Source: Ignavibacteria bacterium RIFOXYC2_FULL_35_21
GTDB taxonomy: Bacteria > Bacteroidota > Ignavibacteria > Kapaibacteriales > UBA2268
Assembly (NCBI GenBank): GCA_001804705.1
Contig: MHAY01000034.1
Location: forward strand, 1 to 64,000
DNA: 64,000 bases
Reading direction: 5' to 3'
The position numbers were made by a program, and so were the translations under genes. How positions within the stretch are numbered: the first letter of the stretch is position 1; each line of letters opens with the position of its first letter. This document shows, in pieces, positions 46,364 through 55,823 of this stretch. A model generated the notes under the pieces. That model had not been told where the DNA came from. It saw only the letters and a list, made by a program, of their open reading frames with translations, and did no database searches.

Positions 46364-49300
46364 ATGAAAAGAGCAACAGCACTTGTTTTTTTATTTTCCT
46401 TTTTATTTGCTTATACATTATCAGCAGGTGAGGGGAGAATTTTAAGATTTCCGAATATATCGGAAACTCAAATCACGTTTGCTCATGGAGGCGATATTTA
46501 TGTAGTTTCAAAATCCGGAGGATTAGCAAGAAAAATTACAAACTCAGAAGGTTTGGAGTTATTCCCAAGATTTTCTCCTGATGGAACACAGATTGCATTT
46601 ATCGGTGAATATGATGGGAACCGCGAAGTTTATGTTGTTCCCAACACTGGCGGCGAACCCAAAAGAATCACTTACAGCATGGATATCCCGGGTGTTGCCG
46701 ATAGAATGGGACCGGATAAAATCATTATGCAATGGTCAAAAGACGGGCAGAAAATACTTTACCGTTCACGTCACGAAATGTGGAATGCGATGCTTGGCAA
46801 ATTATACTTTGCTTCAATGAACGGCGGATTGCCGGAAGAAGTTCCTTTGCCAAGAAGCGGCTTTGCATCACTTTCTCCTGATGGAAGTAAAATCGCATAT
46901 AATAGAGTATTTCGTGAGTTCCGCCCCTGGAAACGCTATCGTGGCGGCCAGGCTGATGACATCTGGATTTATGATTTCAACACAAAGAAGGTCGAGAATA
47001 TTAGCAACAATCCGGGACAGGATATTATTCCGATGTGGTATAAAGATAAAATTTATTATACATCGGACAGGGATAAAAGACTTAATCTTTTCGTTTATGA
47101 TTTAAACACAAAACAGACTAAAAAGCTCACTAATTTTGATAAATATGACTGCAAATTTCCATCACTTGGTGCGGGACAGATTGTCTTTGAAAATGGCGGG
47201 TATATTTACCTGATGGATCTTGTTACCGAACAGGCAAAAAAAGTTGATATTGAAATTGCAGATGATAATCTCGAAGCAAGGACAAAATTTGTTGATGTAA
47301 AAGGCAAAATTACAAACTTTGAGATTGCCCCCGATGGCAACAGGGCTTTATTCGGTGCAAGAGGTGATGTGTTTACAGTTCCTGCGGAAAAAGGAAATAT
47401 TAGGAACCTCACAAAAACTTCAGGTTTACACGAAAGAGGTTCTGTATGGTCACCCGATGGTAAATGGATTGCTTTCCTTAGCGATAAAACAGGCGAATTT
47501 GAAATTTATATTATCAAACCCGATGGTACTGAAATGACACAACTCACCAGCGACAGCAAATCATATAGGTATGGCTTGAAATGGTCTCCCGACAGCAAGA
47601 AAATTCTATCATCTGACAAGACAATGAGACTTTATTATATTGACATAGAATCAAAGAAAGTTACTGATGTAACAAAATCGGATTATTGGGAAATCACAGA
47701 TTTTTCGTGGTCGCCTGACAGCAAATGGATTGCTTATTCTGATGCTTTCAGTAAGAATAATTTCGGTGTGATTTATCTATATTCATTAGCTAATAGCAAA
47801 TCCTATCAGATAACGGATGAGTTCTACAATAGCGGCGAGCCTGTTTTCTCACCTGATGGCAAATATTTATTCTTTACATCAAACAGAGATTTCAAGCCGA
47901 CTCTCGGCAACTTTGAGTTAGGCTATACCTACAACAATATGACCGAGATTTTTGGTATAACCTTACAGGATACATTGCAATCACCATTCAAATTTGAAAG
48001 CGATGAAGTGAAAGTAAAAGAAGATGCCAAAACGGATGAGGAAAAGGATACAGATAAGAAATCAAAATCTAAGAAGAGTGATGCAAAAGATGAAATAAAA
48101 GTTATAAAAATTGACCTTGACGGATTGAAAAACCGGATTTTCCAACTTCCTTTACCCGGAGCGAATTACTGGCATCTTGCACCAGTAGATGGAAAACTAT
48201 ACTATGTACAGGATGTCGAAGGGAAACAACCCTCATTGAAAAGCTATGACTTTAAAGATAAAGAAGAAAATGATGTTGGAGATTTTTCCGGTTATGAAAT
48301 ATCAAATGACGGCAAAAAGATTCTTTTTGAATCACAAGGAAGTTATTATCTAACAAGCCTGAAAGAAAAAGTTAAACCAGACCCCAAGAACAAGTTAAAC
48401 TTAAACGATATGAAAGTCGAACTGAACAGGAAAGAGGAGTGGACCCAGATATTCAATGAAGTGTGGAGGCAGATGCGGGATTTCTTCTACGACCCGAACA
48501 TGCACGGAGTTGACTGGAAAGCAATGCATGACTTATATGCAGAAGAATTGCCTTATGTCACCCACAGAACTGATTTGAGCTATTTACTCAGCGAGTTAAC
48601 AAGCGAACTGAATGCAGGCCATGCTTATGTCGGCGGCGGTGATATGTCTTCTGTTGATAAAGTTCCAATTGGCTTGCTCGGTGCTGAACTTGAATTTGAC
48701 AGTAAGTCAGGGATGTATAAATTCGAAAAAATCTATGAAGGCAGGAACTGGGATGAAGAGACCCGCTCTCCTCTAAAAGACCCGGGTATTGAAGTTAAAA
48801 ATGGTGATTATCTCATATCAATTGATGGAATCAAGCTTGATGAAGGTATTAATCCATTTAAGATTCTGCTTAATAAAGCAAATAAATATGTCTCGATTAA
48901 AACAAATTCGAAGCCATCTGAAGACGGAGCTAAAGAATATAATATTAAGACTATATCGAGCGAAAAGGGACTTGTTTACTATAATTGGGTTGAAGAAAAC
49001 AGAAGAAAAGTTGACTCGATGACAAACGGCAGAGTCGGATATTTACAAATTCCGGATATGAGCCTTCAGGGCTTGAGTGAATTTGTCAAATATTTTTATC
49101 CTCAAACTAAAAAAGAAGGATTAATCATTGATGACCGCTATAACGGAGGTGGTTTTGTTTCTTCGATGATAATTGAAAGATTGAGAAGAATAATGACAAT
49201 GGCGGCTATTGCAAGGAATCAAAAATATGCCGATGCCTATCCCGATGGTGTATTCAATGGTCCAATGGTTTGCTTGTTGAATGAAATTTCCGCTTCCGAC

Positions 49301-49636
49301 GGTGACATGTTCCCCTACCAATTCAAGAAAGCCGGTTTGGGTACTCTTATCGGTAAAAGAAGCTGGGGTGGAGTTGTCGGTATTCGTGGAAGCCTGCCAT
49401 TACTCGATGGAGGATATCTGTACAAGCCTGAATTTTCGCACTTCAGCACCGAAGGGGATTGGATTCTTGAAGGAGTCGGAATGACACCTGACATTGAAGT
49501 TGACAATGACCCGGGACTCGAATACCAGGGAATTGACCAGCAGTTGAACAAAGCTGTTGAGGTAGTGATGGATGAAATAAAGAAGGGCACCAAGCCTAAG
49601 ATTCCGGCACCACCGAAGTTCCCGAATAAAAAGTAA
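46364..49636 (+). CDS. Tricorn-like S41 peptidase with PD40/WD40-like beta-propeller N-terminus
   Basis: Repeated FSPDGTxIAF motifs; C-terminal DDRYNGGGFVSSMIIERL, ISASDGDMFPYQFKKAGLGTLIGKRSWGGVVGI. Confidence 0.92.
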   Translation: MKRATALVFLFSFLFAYTLSAGEGRILRFPNISETQITFAHGGDIYVVSKSGGLARKITNSEGLELFPRFSPDGTQIAFIGEYDGNREVYVVPNTGGEPKRITYSMDIPGVADRMGPDKIIMQWSKDGQKILYRSRHEMWNAMLGKLYFASMNGGLPEEVPLPRSGFASLSPDGSKIAYNRVFREFRPWKRYRGGQADDIWIYDFNTKKVENISNNPGQDIIPMWYKDKIYYTSDRDKRLNLFVYDLNTKQTKKLTNFDKYDCKFPSLGAGQIVFENGGYIYLMDLVTEQAKKVDIEIADDNLEARTKFVDVKGKITNFEIAPDGNRALFGARGDVFTVPAEKGNIRNLTKTSGLHERGSVWSPDGKWIAFLSDKTGEFEIYIIKPDGTEMTQLTSDSKSYRYGLKWSPDSKKILSSDKTMRLYYIDIESKKVTDVTKSDYWEITDFSWSPDSKWIAYSDAFSKNNFGVIYLYSLANSKSYQITDEFYNSGEPVFSPDGKYLFFTSNRDFKPTLGNFELGYTYNNMTEIFGITLQDTLQSPFKFESDEVKVKEDAKTDEEKDTDKKSKSKKSDAKDEIKVIKIDLDGLKNRIFQLPLPGANYWHLAPVDGKLYYVQDVEGKQPSLKSYDFKDKEENDVGDFSGYEISNDGKKILFESQGSYYLTSLKEKVKPDPKNKLNLNDMKVELNRKEEWTQIFNEVWRQMRDFFYDPNMHGVDWKAMHDLYAEELPYVTHRTDLSYLLSELTSELNAGHAYVGGGDMSSVDKVPIGLLGAELEFDSKSGMYKFEKIYEGRNWDEETRSPLKDPGIEVKNGDYLISIDGIKLDEGINPFKILLNKANKYVSIKTNSKPSEDGAKEYNIKTISSEKGLVYYNWVEENRRKVDSMTNGRVGYLQIPDMSLQGLSEFVKYFYPQTKKEGLIIDDRYNGGGFVSSMIIERLRRIMTMAAIARNQKYADAYPDGVFNGPMVCLLNEISASDGDMFPYQFKKAGLGTLIGKRSWGGVVGIRGSLPLLDGGYLYKPEFSHFSTEGDWILEGVGMTPDIEVDNDPGLEYQGIDQQLNKAVEVVMDEIKKGTKPKIPAPPKFPNKK

Positions 49637-49662
49637 GTAGATTATTTTTACCTCCCCTAAAT

Positions 49663-49684
49663 CCCCTCCTTAATTAAGGAGGGG
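49663..49684. repeat. CCCCTCCTTAATTAAGGAGGGG palindrome repeat (family also at 23406, 27330, 50164)
   Basis: Direct reading. Confidence 0.85.
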
Positions 49685-49760
49685 AAAAAAGGGGTGGTTT
49701 GTTAGTAAATGTAAATATTTTATTTATTTATTTAGTTTTATTTGATATAGTAATTATTCT

Positions 49761-50105
49761 ATGCTTACACGAGAAATTGCAATAAGAAAAGTCGAGTCAT
49801 TTGTCAATGAGCTTTTATCTAATGGTATTAAATTAGACAGAGCTTTATTGTTCGGGTCTTTTGCAAAAAATACACAGAGTGAATCATCAGATATTGATGT
49901 TGCTTTAGTATCCGATATGTTCACAGGATTTGGCTTTGAGGATAGAAAGCATTTTTCAAGAATAAATATCAAAAAAGAATATATTGATATTGAGACTAAA
50001 ACCTATTCAAAAAAATATTTCGAAATGGGTGACCCATTTATTGAAGAAATTAAAAAAACAGGGATTGAAATTTATAATAGAACTTCAAATTTATCAGATT
50101 CATAA
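49761..50105 (+). CDS. Nucleotidyltransferase-domain (MNT-like) protein
   Basis: ALLFGSFAKNTQSESSDIDVALV. Confidence 0.85.
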   Translation: MLTREIAIRKVESFVNELLSNGIKLDRALLFGSFAKNTQSESSDIDVALVSDMFTGFGFEDRKHFSRINIKKEYIDIETKTYSKKYFEMGDPFIEEIKKTGIEIYNRTSNLSDS

Positions 50106-50240
50106 TTATTTTTTATTCCTGATTCTTATACCCGAAATCGGAAATTAATAACCTCCTCAAAATCCCCTCCTTATTTTAGGAGGTGAAAAAAGGGGTGGTT
50201 TTTTTATATTGGGAAAAAACTCGTAATTTTGTAATGTAAC

Positions 50241-50290
50241 ATTGGCGATGGAGTTCGCCATTGAACGCTGATAAAGCTGATGACTCCTGT
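50241..50290 (+). ncRNA. Fluoride riboswitch (crcB RNA motif)
   Basis: attGGCGATGGAGTTCGCCattgaacGCTgataaAGCTGATGACTCCtgt: conserved GGNGAUGG, GCUGAUGACUCC and GGAGU/ACUCC pseudoknot complementarity. Confidence 0.92.
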
Positions 50291-50335
50291 TAAAAGTGAT
50301 TGTTGGAAATTGCTTTTAACGGGAGTTTTTTTATT
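50283..50335 (+). terminator. Intrinsic terminator overlapping the riboswitch 3' end (expression platform)
   Basis: ACTCCTGTTAAAAG...CTTTTAACGGGAGT followed by TTTTTTTATTG. Confidence 0.88.
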
Positions 50336-50365
50336 GTTTTGTTTATTATTATTTAAATATATAAC

Positions 50366-51517
50366 ATGAAAGATTTAGCAATAGCCTCGATAATTGCAGG
50401 TATAATACTTATAGCTTCGGTAATTTCAATAGAATTTGGGGTTGCTGCAGCTATAATTGAAATAGTTCTCGGTGCAGTTGCAGGTAATTTATTCAATATA
50501 CAACCGACAGCATGGCTTACCTTCATTGCATCTCTTGGAGGTGTCCTTTTGACTTTCCTGGCAGGAACAGAAGTTGACCACAAAATTTTAAAAGAAAAGT
50601 TTTGGACAAGTGTACTTATCGGCGGTATATCATTCATACTTCCATTTCTGTTTGTATTCGCTTATACTTATTTTATTGCGGGATGGTCTTTAGGGGCATC
50701 CAAAATTGCTGGCATCGCACTCTCAACCACGTCTCTCGCTGTTGTATATGCTGTTTTGGTTGAAACGGGATTGAATAAAACCGAACTCGGAAAAATATTA
50801 ATGGCTTCGACATTTATTACCGATTTTGGGACTGTACTTGCTCTATCTGTTCTGTTTTTGCAGTTCAATTATTTAAGCATAGTATTTATTTTATTTTCTG
50901 CTTTATTATTACTATTCGGTCCTAAATTACTCATATTCTTTTTCCAAAGGTATGGCAATAAAGTAATCGAGCCTGAAATAAAACTGCTTTTTTTAATCTT
51001 ATTTTTCACTATGTTTCTTGGTGAAATCGGAAGCAGTCACGCTGTTTTACCAATATTTATTTTTGGATTAATTCTTTCTCCATTTTTCGAATTGAATAGG
51101 AATTTTATTAGAAAATTGAGAACGATTGGATTTGCATTAATCACTCCATTTTTCTTTATCAAGGGTGGAATGTTAGTAGGTTTTAATGATTTGATTACAA
51201 ATATTTCTTTAATATTAATTTTATTAGCTATTAAAGTCATATCGAAAATTATCGGTGTTTACCCGATCGCCCGAATGATGCTACCCAGAGGAGGCAGAGT
51301 ATTTCTAACTCTACTGATGAGTACAGGACTTACATTCGGAACAATATCATCAATATTTGGTTTGCAGGCGGGATATATCAGTAAAACACAATTTACTATA
51401 CTGATTGCAGTTGTTATTTTGTCGGCGGTAGTTCCGACTATAATAGCACAGCGTTATTGGGCACCTGCTTCACCTGAATTAAAAGATGAAATCTCAGAAA
51501 AAGGTGAACAGGATTAA
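50366..51517 (+). CDS. CPA2-type cation:proton antiporter, riboswitch-controlled
   Basis: Multi-TM; AWLTFIASLGGVLLTFLAGTEVD; LSTTSLAVVYAVLVETGL; directly downstream of the fluoride riboswitch. Confidence 0.85.
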   Translation: MKDLAIASIIAGIILIASVISIEFGVAAAIIEIVLGAVAGNLFNIQPTAWLTFIASLGGVLLTFLAGTEVDHKILKEKFWTSVLIGGISFILPFLFVFAYTYFIAGWSLGASKIAGIALSTTSLAVVYAVLVETGLNKTELGKILMASTFITDFGTVLALSVLFLQFNYLSIVFILFSALLLLFGPKLLIFFFQRYGNKVIEPEIKLLFLILFFTMFLGEIGSSHAVLPIFIFGLILSPFFELNRNFIRKLRTIGFALITPFFFIKGGMLVGFNDLITNISLILILLAIKVISKIIGVYPIARMMLPRGGRVFLTLLMSTGLTFGTISSIFGLQAGYISKTQFTILIAVVILSAVVPTIIAQRYWAPASPELKDEISEKGEQD

Positions 51518-51577
51518 ATGTTTTCTTAATAATTTAATAAAAAAGGAATTCATCTGAATTTGAAAATATAATTTATT

Positions 51578-52792
51578 ATGCAGTTCGATAAAAAATCGGC
51601 AATCAGATTTATTATTCTGTTAGGAATAATCAGTCTTCTCGGGGATGTTATTTATGAGGGGGCTCGAAGTGTTAATGGTCCCTATCTGAAGATTTTAGGA
51701 GCAAATGCTGCTGTTGTTGGTTTTATTGTCGGATTAGGGGAATTGCTTGGTTATGGTATTCGGTTAATTTCAGGATTTTTTTCTGATAAAACAAAAGCAT
51801 ACTGGTTATTCACAATTTTGGGCTATGCTGCATTAATATCTGTTCCTATATTATCTTTAACAGGTGTTTGGCAGGTTGCGGCTTTATTTATGATTATGGA
51901 GAGAATAGGTAAGGCAATACGGAGCCCTGCTAAAGATACAATTTTATCTCTGGCTACCAAGCAGGTTGGAACAGGTTTCGGTTTTGCATTACATGAATTT
52001 TTTGACCAAATCGGTGCTGTTGTTGGTCCATTGATATTTTCCGCATTGTTCTATTTCATCGGTAGTGGTTCAAAGTCAATCAACGATTATCAAAAAGGGT
52101 ATTCATTATATTTTTATGTTTTTATTTTATTGATGGTTGTCGTTTTTGTTACATTCTTTTTATTTAAAAATCCCGAGAAATTTGAAACAGTAAAACCAAA
52201 AACAGAAGATGATAATAAATTATCAAAAACTTTTTGGCTATATACTGTATTTACTTTTTTAACAACTTTCGGATTTGTCAGCTTTGTTTTAATAGGCTAC
52301 CATTTGAAACAGAATAATATTATTAGTGATACTGCTATCCCCTTGTTTTATGCAGTTGCAATGGCTGTTGATGCAATAGTGGCATTGATTATTGGTAAAA
52401 TTTACGATAAATTTAAGAAAAAAAGAAATAATGAAAAAGCAGGTTTGCTGTTGTTGTTCATTATACCAATTTTGACAGCAATTATTCCTGTTTTAGTTTT
52501 CTCAAAAAGCATTATTCTGATTTTTATAGCTGTTTTAATTTGGGGAATTGTCATGGGAACCCATGAAACAATAATGAAAGCCGTAATAGCTGATATAACT
52601 TCCATAAAAAAACGGGGAACAGCTTATGGCATATTCAACACAGCTTATGGTATTGCGATTTTTATTGGTAGTTCCATGATTGGTATTCTATATGATAATT
52701 CTTTAATTCTTCTTATTATATTATTAATATCTGTTGAGTTGTCCACTATACCTGTATTGATTAAGTTGAACAAAGAATTAAAGGTTGGTTAA
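51578..52792 (+). CDS. MFS transporter
   Basis: LLGDVIYEGARSVNGPYLKILGANAAVVGFIVGLGELLGYGIRLISGFFSDKT; AIRSPAKDTILSLAT. Confidence 0.88.
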   Translation: MQFDKKSAIRFIILLGIISLLGDVIYEGARSVNGPYLKILGANAAVVGFIVGLGELLGYGIRLISGFFSDKTKAYWLFTILGYAALISVPILSLTGVWQVAALFMIMERIGKAIRSPAKDTILSLATKQVGTGFGFALHEFFDQIGAVVGPLIFSALFYFIGSGSKSINDYQKGYSLYFYVFILLMVVVFVTFFLFKNPEKFETVKPKTEDDNKLSKTFWLYTVFTFLTTFGFVSFVLIGYHLKQNNIISDTAIPLFYAVAMAVDAIVALIIGKIYDKFKKKRNNEKAGLLLLFIIPILTAIIPVLVFSKSIILIFIAVLIWGIVMGTHETIMKAVIADITSIKKRGTAYGIFNTAYGIAIFIGSSMIGILYDNSLILLIILLISVELSTIPVLIKLNKELKVG

Positions 52793-52849
52793 ACTTGAAA
52801 ATAAATATATATAATTTGATTAAACAAAAATGTAATTGTGTAATATTAA

Positions 52850-54478
52850 ATGATTGAGCAAATAGCAGAAATATGCGAGGAATTTAGGATTGTTACTTTG
52901 AACAGGCAAATAAAAATTGTTCAAAAACTGCTTAAAAGTAATAAGATTATTGATATAGCAATTCTCGGCCAGTTCAAATCGGGTAAAAGTTCTTTTATAA
53001 ACAGCTTGGTAGAAAGAACGCTACTTCCTACAGGTGTGATTCCAGTTACATCTGTGATAACTCGTATTAGTTATTCTGAAAATGAGTATGCTGAAGTGAT
53101 TTTTGAAAGTGGCTCAAAAAAGAAAATTCAATTAGTAGAAATTTCTCAATATATAGATGAATCCTGCAATCCTGAAAATAAGAAAAAAGTTGAATTGGTA
53201 GATATATTTCTTCCATCATTAAAAAAATATAGAGGTATCCGGTTGGTTGATACGCCAGGGATGGGCAGTTACTTTAAGCATAATACCGAAACAACAATGG
53301 ATTGGTCACCTGAGGCCGGAATTTCAATTCTTGATATAAGTGCAGAGAGGCCATTGTCTGAAAATGAAATTACACTGTTAAAAGATTTAATGAATTATTC
53401 TCCAAAAATTATTATTCTACTTACAAAAACAGATATTTTTTCGGACAAACAGATTAATGAGATAAAAGGATATATTAGGGAATCACTTCAAAAGGAATTT
53501 GATATTGATTTTACTTTATTTGAATATTCTATTCATAGAGAAACCGAAACTTATCGTTCAATTATCGAAAAAGTGTTAATTGAACCATTAGTTACTAATA
53601 TTGATACTGAATTTCAGAAAATAATCGAGCACAAAATAAAAAACCTAATCAAAGAAACTGTCAATTATTTGGATATTGCATATCAGGCTTCTTTAAAGGC
53701 AGAATCTGAAAGAGAAAGAATTAAAATTAAGATTATTGATGAAAAACTTAATTATGATTTTATTTTTAAGGAAGTGCGATTAATATCAAATAGCTATACA
53801 GGACAAACAAGAGAGAGCTTAGTCAATAAACTTGAAAAATTCAAGCTCGATTTGATAAAAAAACTTAATAATGAATATAAAAGTTCATCTTCAGACTGGA
53901 GAGGTAATCTTTGGAAACTTACACGAATCTTTGAGGAATGGAGTAAAAATATCCTTCAGTCCGAATTATTTTCAATCTCTGACAGTTATCATTATGAATT
54001 TATTGAAAATCTAAAAACAGCTAAAAATCATTTTACTCATTTTCTGAGAGACTTCAGAGAAAGACTTACTCAAAATATTAGCACTGTATTAGGTATATCT
54101 TTAAAATTAGAGGAATGGGAAATTCCCATCGGCGAAATTAAACAGCCGGATATAAGAATCGGAAGGTCATTCGATTTCCATCTGGATTTAATCTGGTTTT
54201 TATTTCCTATGTTTATTTTCAGAAACATTTTCGTCAATCATTTCAGGAAACAAATACTTACCCTGATAGAAACGAATTTATACCGTATGGCATCCGATTA
54301 TACAGCGAGGATAAATAAAGAAATAATCAACATTGAAAGGTTTACAATAAACCAAATTAAAGATGAATTAGATACAATTGGAAACGTAATTTTATCAAAA
54401 GATAACAACTCATCAATGATTTTAGAAAAAATTAATGCATTACTTGAAATGATAAAAAAATCAACTCAGAATAATTGA
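52850..54478 (+). CDS. Dynamin-like large GTPase
   Basis: AILGQFKSGKSSFINSL; GVIPVTSVITRISY; LVDTPGMGS; LLTKTD. Confidence 0.85.
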   Translation: MIEQIAEICEEFRIVTLNRQIKIVQKLLKSNKIIDIAILGQFKSGKSSFINSLVERTLLPTGVIPVTSVITRISYSENEYAEVIFESGSKKKIQLVEISQYIDESCNPENKKKVELVDIFLPSLKKYRGIRLVDTPGMGSYFKHNTETTMDWSPEAGISILDISAERPLSENEITLLKDLMNYSPKIIILLTKTDIFSDKQINEIKGYIRESLQKEFDIDFTLFEYSIHRETETYRSIIEKVLIEPLVTNIDTEFQKIIEHKIKNLIKETVNYLDIAYQASLKAESERERIKIKIIDEKLNYDFIFKEVRLISNSYTGQTRESLVNKLEKFKLDLIKKLNNEYKSSSSDWRGNLWKLTRIFEEWSKNILQSELFSISDSYHYEFIENLKTAKNHFTHFLRDFRERLTQNISTVLGISLKLEEWEIPIGEIKQPDIRIGRSFDFHLDLIWFLFPMFIFRNIFVNHFRKQILTLIETNLYRMASDYTARINKEIINIERFTINQIKDELDTIGNVILSKDNNSSMILEKINALLEMIKKSTQNN

Positions 54479-54519
54479 AAAAATAATATTTTACATTCTT
54501 TTTTTATTCAGAACTATTA

Positions 54520-55275
54520 ATGGATGTTCAATTACTAAATACAAACGAACTGACACATTTCTTCGGTGAGAAGTTTGAATTTATTGATACCGGCTTTTCT
54601 GACGGTCAATTTAATATGGATTTTGATATCCGAAGAACTAATGCTGTCTCCGAAGGCAAAGCTCTTCCAATGTTTCGCGTATATGAATGGAAACCATGGG
54701 CTGTGTCATTAGGATATAATCAGAAAGCAGACGAAATTGATAAAGAGAAATGTAAAAAAAAGGGGTTTGACCTTGTCCGCAGGCCTACGGGAGGAAGGGC
54801 AGTTCTGCATGCAAATGAAATTACTTATTCAGTGGTTCTGAATCTACCGGATGGAATGACGATACACGATATTTACAGGGAAATTCATACAATTTTATTA
54901 AATGCATTTATTTCTATTGGATGTATGAACATTGGTTTCGAGAAAACTCAGACTGATTTCAGGGAGCATTATAAAAGTTCGGGAATGTCTGTTTCATGCT
55001 TTACGAGTTCGGCAAGATATGAAATTGAATATGAAGGCAGAAAAGTCGTCGGAAGCGCCCAAAGGCTTTTCGGAAAAACATTGTTACAGCATGGTTCAAT
55101 TTTATTATCATCCGGACATGAACAGATTGCAGATGTGATAAAAGCAAATAGTAAATCCGAAAGAGATAAGCTAAAGGAATATATACTTAATCATTCAGGC
55201 ACTCTTGAAGAATCTGCTGGCAGGGAAATAAGCTTTGATGAATGCAGAAAGTCAATTTATAAAATTATAAAATAA
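54520..55275 (+). CDS. Lipoate--protein ligase A-like
   Basis: WAVSLGYNQKADEIDKEKCKKKGFDLVRRPTGGRAVLHANEITYSVV; KVVGSAQRLFGKTLLQHGSILL. Confidence 0.9.
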   Translation: MDVQLLNTNELTHFFGEKFEFIDTGFSDGQFNMDFDIRRTNAVSEGKALPMFRVYEWKPWAVSLGYNQKADEIDKEKCKKKGFDLVRRPTGGRAVLHANEITYSVVLNLPDGMTIHDIYREIHTILLNAFISIGCMNIGFEKTQTDFREHYKSSGMSVSCFTSSARYEIEYEGRKVVGSAQRLFGKTLLQHGSILLSSGHEQIADVIKANSKSERDKLKEYILNHSGTLEESAGREISFDECRKSIYKIIK

Positions 55276-55307
55276 TTCTGCAGCCTTTTTATACTAAGTT
55301 TGTTATT

Positions 55308-55588
55308 AATTTATACGTAACATGAGTTATTAACTCACGTTACGCAATATTGAAAACTTTATTCTACACCTTTGTAATTTTAAAAACCTTATCAAGTACA
55401 TTTAACCTTAGTAAAAAGTAAAGTAACCGGCTATATTAACCTTATTAGCTTATTCAACCAAAAATCAAAATCAAAATAAGGTAATAAGGTTTGATTTGTA
55501 GAATAATAAGTTTTGTTACTAAGGTAAAAAGGGTGAAATAAGGTTTTGACTAAGGTTTGTAAAATTTATACGTAACATGAGTTATTAA
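55308..55588. repeat. Palindromic element (aaccttagta..gttactaaggt family) bracketed by 26-bp direct repeats AATTTATACGTAACATGAGTTATTAA
   Basis: Direct repeats at 55308-55333 and 55563-55588; interior resembles 17541-17690. Confidence 0.8.
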
Positions 55589-55823
55589 TATAATATATGT
55601 AGTTTATTTCGTTACATAACATGGTGAGTTTGTACTACATAATTATCATAGTTATTGCTATTATATAAATTGATATTGATTATTTATTTTTGAATATATT
55701 AGATGTATCCTGAATTAATTTGCAGGATAAATACAACTTTAGCAAATTGTACCGTTTGTGCAATCTAAATTCAGAAAAACAAGCAAGAAAAAAATAAAAA
55801 AAATAAATTATGAAGGATTAACA

